DNA from: an uncultured Clostridia bacterium
Lineage (GTDB): Bacteria > Bacillota > Clostridia > Oscillospirales > Oscillospiraceae
Direction of reading: 5' to 3'
DNA: 8,079 nucleotides
NCBI GenBank assembly: GCA_946184215.1
Contig: CAMHER010000078.1
Coordinates: 1-8,079, forward strand
The notes under the pieces are model-generated. The model searched no databases, had not been told where the DNA came from, and saw only the letters and a list, made by a program, of their open reading frames with translations. Shown in pieces: positions 7,210 through 8,079 of this stretch (its first letter is position 1; every line of letters starts with the position of its first letter). The position numbers were made by a program, and so were the translations under genes.

Positions 7210-7235
7210 AAAGGGCGGCCTCCGGCCGCCCTTTT
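7210..7235 (+). terminator. Strong Rho-independent terminator after pta
   Basis: A perfect 11-bp stem, AAAGGGCGGCC (7210-7220) with GGCCGCCCTTT (7224-7234), has a 3-base TCC loop and ends in four T residues. It starts 26 bases after the pta stop. It is symmetrical enough to act in both directions. It ends only 12 bases before the tadA start codon. Confidence 0.88.
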
Positions 7236-7247
7236 GAGGTTAGAAGT

Positions 7248-7694
7248 ATGGAGCACGAAACATACATGCGCATGGCGATGGAGCTGGCGCGTCAGGCTGC
7301 GGCGGAGGGCGAGGTGCCCGTGGGCTGCGTGATCGCGGACGGTGGCGGGAACGTGATCGGCCGCGGCCGCAACCGGCGCGAGGAGTCCTCCGACGCTACC
7401 GCGCACGCCGAGATCGAGGCGATCCGCCAGGCCGGAGAGGCTGTCGGCAGCTGGCGGCTGGACGGCTGCACGCTCTACGTCACGCTCGAGCCCTGCCCCA
7501 TGTGCGCCGGGGCCATCATCAACAGCCGCATCCCCACGCTCGTCTACGGCGCGGCGGATGCTGTTTCCGGTTCCTGCGGCAGCGTGATCGACCTGTTTTT
7601 CGAGCGCTACGGCCATCACCCCACGGTCTATGCCGGCGTGCTGGCGGAAGAGGCCGCCGAACTGCTGCGGAGCTTCTTTTCCGCACTGCGGTGA
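7248..7694 (+). CDS. tadA: tRNA-specific adenosine deaminase TadA
   Basis: Deaminates adenosine-34 to inosine in the anticodon of tRNA-Arg(ACG), allowing one tRNA to read several Arg codons. It acts as a zinc-dependent homodimer. The 148 residues are a normal length. The cytidine/deoxycytidylate deaminase fold shows HAE (53-55), with zinc ligand His53 and proton-shuttle Glu55. PCPMC (82-86) supplies zinc ligands Cys83 and Cys86. The preceding TLYVTLE and following AGAIINSRIPTLVYGA are typical TadA. The C-terminal helix (VLAEEAAELLRSFF) is also as expected. The ATG at 7248 follows GAGG (7236-7239) by 8 bases. That SD directly abuts the pta terminator, so expression needs read-through or a promoter I cannot see clearly. 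In many Firmicutes tadA precedes the SRP RNA and dnaX; neither is recognisable in the remaining bases. A guanine deaminase is the main alternative and fits less well. Confidence 0.95.
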   Translation: MEHETYMRMAMELARQAAAEGEVPVGCVIADGGGNVIGRGRNRREESSDATAHAEIEAIRQAGEAVGSWRLDGCTLYVTLEPCPMCAGAIINSRIPTLVYGAADAVSGSCGSVIDLFFERYGHHPTVYAGVLAEEAAELLRSFFSALR

Positions 7695-7742
7695 AAGCGG
7701 AATATTTGCATCAAAAGCAAAACATTTTTCAGGGAAAAAGGC

Positions 7743-7782
7743 AAAACGATGATTTGTTTCATCCAAACGAATCGTCGTTTTT
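7743..7782 (+). terminator. Long hairpin terminator after tadA, probably bidirectional
   Basis: AAAACGATGATT (7743-7754) pairs with AATCGTCGTTTT (7770-7781), with one G-U wobble. The stem continues inward through a T-G wobble and GTTT/AAAC to a 5-base CATCC loop, about 17 bp in all. T-runs follow on the + strand (TTTTT, then TTTTT at 7787-7791). The A-run before the stem gives T-runs on the minus strand. An outer 7-bp extension (7736-7742 with 7785-7791, with a 3-base bulge) is possible. A smaller hairpin, TTTGC/GCAAA (7705-7709, 7717-7721), lies upstream. Confidence 0.82.
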
Positions 7783-7811
7783 CTGCTTTTTGCACGCATG
7801 ATCTCCCTTTT

Positions 7812-7830
7812 TTTCAGCAAATCGCTGAAA
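7812..7830. repeat. Short perfect inverted repeat between terminator and promoter
   Basis: TTTCAGC (7812-7818) and GCTGAAA (7824-7830) form a 7-bp stem with a 5-base loop. A run of eight T residues overlaps its left arm on the + strand, so T lies before the hairpin rather than after it and it does not look like a terminator in either direction. It ends 13 bases before the -35 box at 7844, where an operator could sit. Its function is unknown. Confidence 0.45.
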
Positions 7831-7843
7831 TGTTCGATAGCTT

Positions 7844-7872
7844 TTGACAAAGAAATAACAATATGCTTTAAT
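7844..7872 (+). promoter_or_regulatory. Near-consensus sigma-A-type promoter at the right edge
   Basis: A perfect -35 TTGACA (7844-7849), a 17-base spacer and TTTAAT (7867-7872, 5 of 6 of TATAAT) are visible. TGC immediately before the -10 acts as an extended -10. The spacer and surroundings are A/T-rich. Transcription should begin near 7879 and run rightward out of the window. This is the strongest promoter in the window and is not next to any gene seen here. Confidence 0.75.
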
Positions 7873-8079
7873 AATGCGTAGGTTTTTACCCTGTTTTTCG
7901 CACGAAAGGCTGTTCTTGTGTAGGAATTTTGACAAGGGATTTGTCCGGTTTGTAGGTTTGTCAATGATGTGTGACAGAGTCGGGAAAAGAAGAAAGAGCC
8001 TGTTTAGGTGAAAGCCAGCCGAGGGGACGCATGGGGAAATCGTTGTATTTTCTGTTCCAAACAGCAAGCTGCTTCTGGA
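7873..8079 (+). other. Unassigned transcribed leader or RNA, runs off the right edge
   Basis: About 200 bases downstream of the strong promoter contain no recognised gene. Visible elements are a TTTCG/CGAAA inverted repeat (7896-7907), TTGACAA (7929-7935) facing TTGTCAA (7958-7964) across 22 bases, and GACAA/TTGTC (7931-7945). A GGT-GAAA-GCC mini-hairpin with a GNRA loop lies at 8007-8016. Translation could start at ATG 8031 after GAGGGG (8021-8026), reading MGKSLYFLFQ to the edge. A 15-codon frame from ATG 7964 (MMCDRVG...) ends at 8011. None is well supported. From memory I compared it with SRP RNA and the cobalamin, M-box, c-di-AMP and c-di-GMP riboswitches and found no secure match. Confidence 0.4.
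7875..7960 (+). repeat. Three spaced copies of a TAGG-centred direct repeat
   Basis: Similar 12-base units occur at 7875-7886 (TGCGTAGGTTTT), 7917-7928 (TGTGTAGGAATT) and 7949-7960 (TTTGTAGGTTTG). They share GTAGG followed by A/T. Start-to-start spacings are 42 and 32, exactly four and close to three helical turns. They lie just downstream of the strong promoter. They could be protein-binding sites or chance in a T/G-rich stretch. Confidence 0.3.

Noticed and set aside
7194..7964. A minus-strand frame with an internal Met (7799) giving a start that looks like a ribbon-helix-helix protein (KTTIRLDE)
   Set aside because: The purine-rich site is only 3 bases from the ATG. The resemblance lasts about eight residues and is encoded by the tadA terminator hairpin, and the rest is antisense to tadA.
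7998..8045. A possible riboswitch (M-box, cobalamin or c-di-AMP-like wording such as TTTAGGTGAAAGCC and GGGGACGCATGGGG)
   Set aside because: Only short pieces resemble these classes. Flanking stems and other conserved blocks are missing or do not pair.
7759..8067. A 102-codon minus-strand frame opposite the right-edge promoter
   Set aside because: It has no recognisable domain and low-complexity Lys/Phe/Asn content, and it overlaps the strong + strand promoter and the terminator. It is most likely a chance frame in AT-rich DNA.

Overview
The window reads as the chromosome of a GC-rich Clostridia member, most likely an Oscillospirales-type gut Firmicute. The basis is the clostridial style of AspRS, a ThiI without a rhodanese domain, AGGAGG-like ribosome binding sites, Rho-independent terminators and the pta and tadA sequence types. 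This placement is inference from protein style; no rRNA is present. All genes I accept are on the + strand. The long minus-strand frames are GC-driven shadows.

Layout. 1-1103 is the C-terminal part of aspS, cut by the left edge. A hairpin terminator (1117-1149) separates it from a tight cluster: comM/yifB (1164-2645), an unrecognised lipoprotein gene (2653-3651), thiI (3663-4835) and cinA (4832-6094). Gaps of 7 and 11 bases and a 4-base overlap make this a likely operon. An 88-base gap with a plausible promoter leads to pta (6183-7184), which ends in a strong GC-rich terminator (7210-7235). tadA (7248-7694) starts only 12 bases after that terminator and ends in a long, probably bidirectional hairpin (7743-7782). 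The last 385 bases are AT-richer and hold a near-consensus promoter (7844-7872) and an untranslated-looking leader of unknown type that runs off the right edge.

Functionally this is mostly housekeeping: tRNA charging (aspS), tRNA modification (thiI for 4-thiouridine, tadA for inosine-34), acetyl-CoA/acetyl-phosphate metabolism (pta), NMN/nucleotide salvage (cinA) and a DNA-handling AAA+ ATPase (comM).

I did not find a convincing new system. The points most worth a second look are an apparent in-frame loss of about 13-14 residues in the ComM N-terminal domain, the unknown lipoprotein inside the operon, and the strong promoter with its unassigned leader at the right edge.
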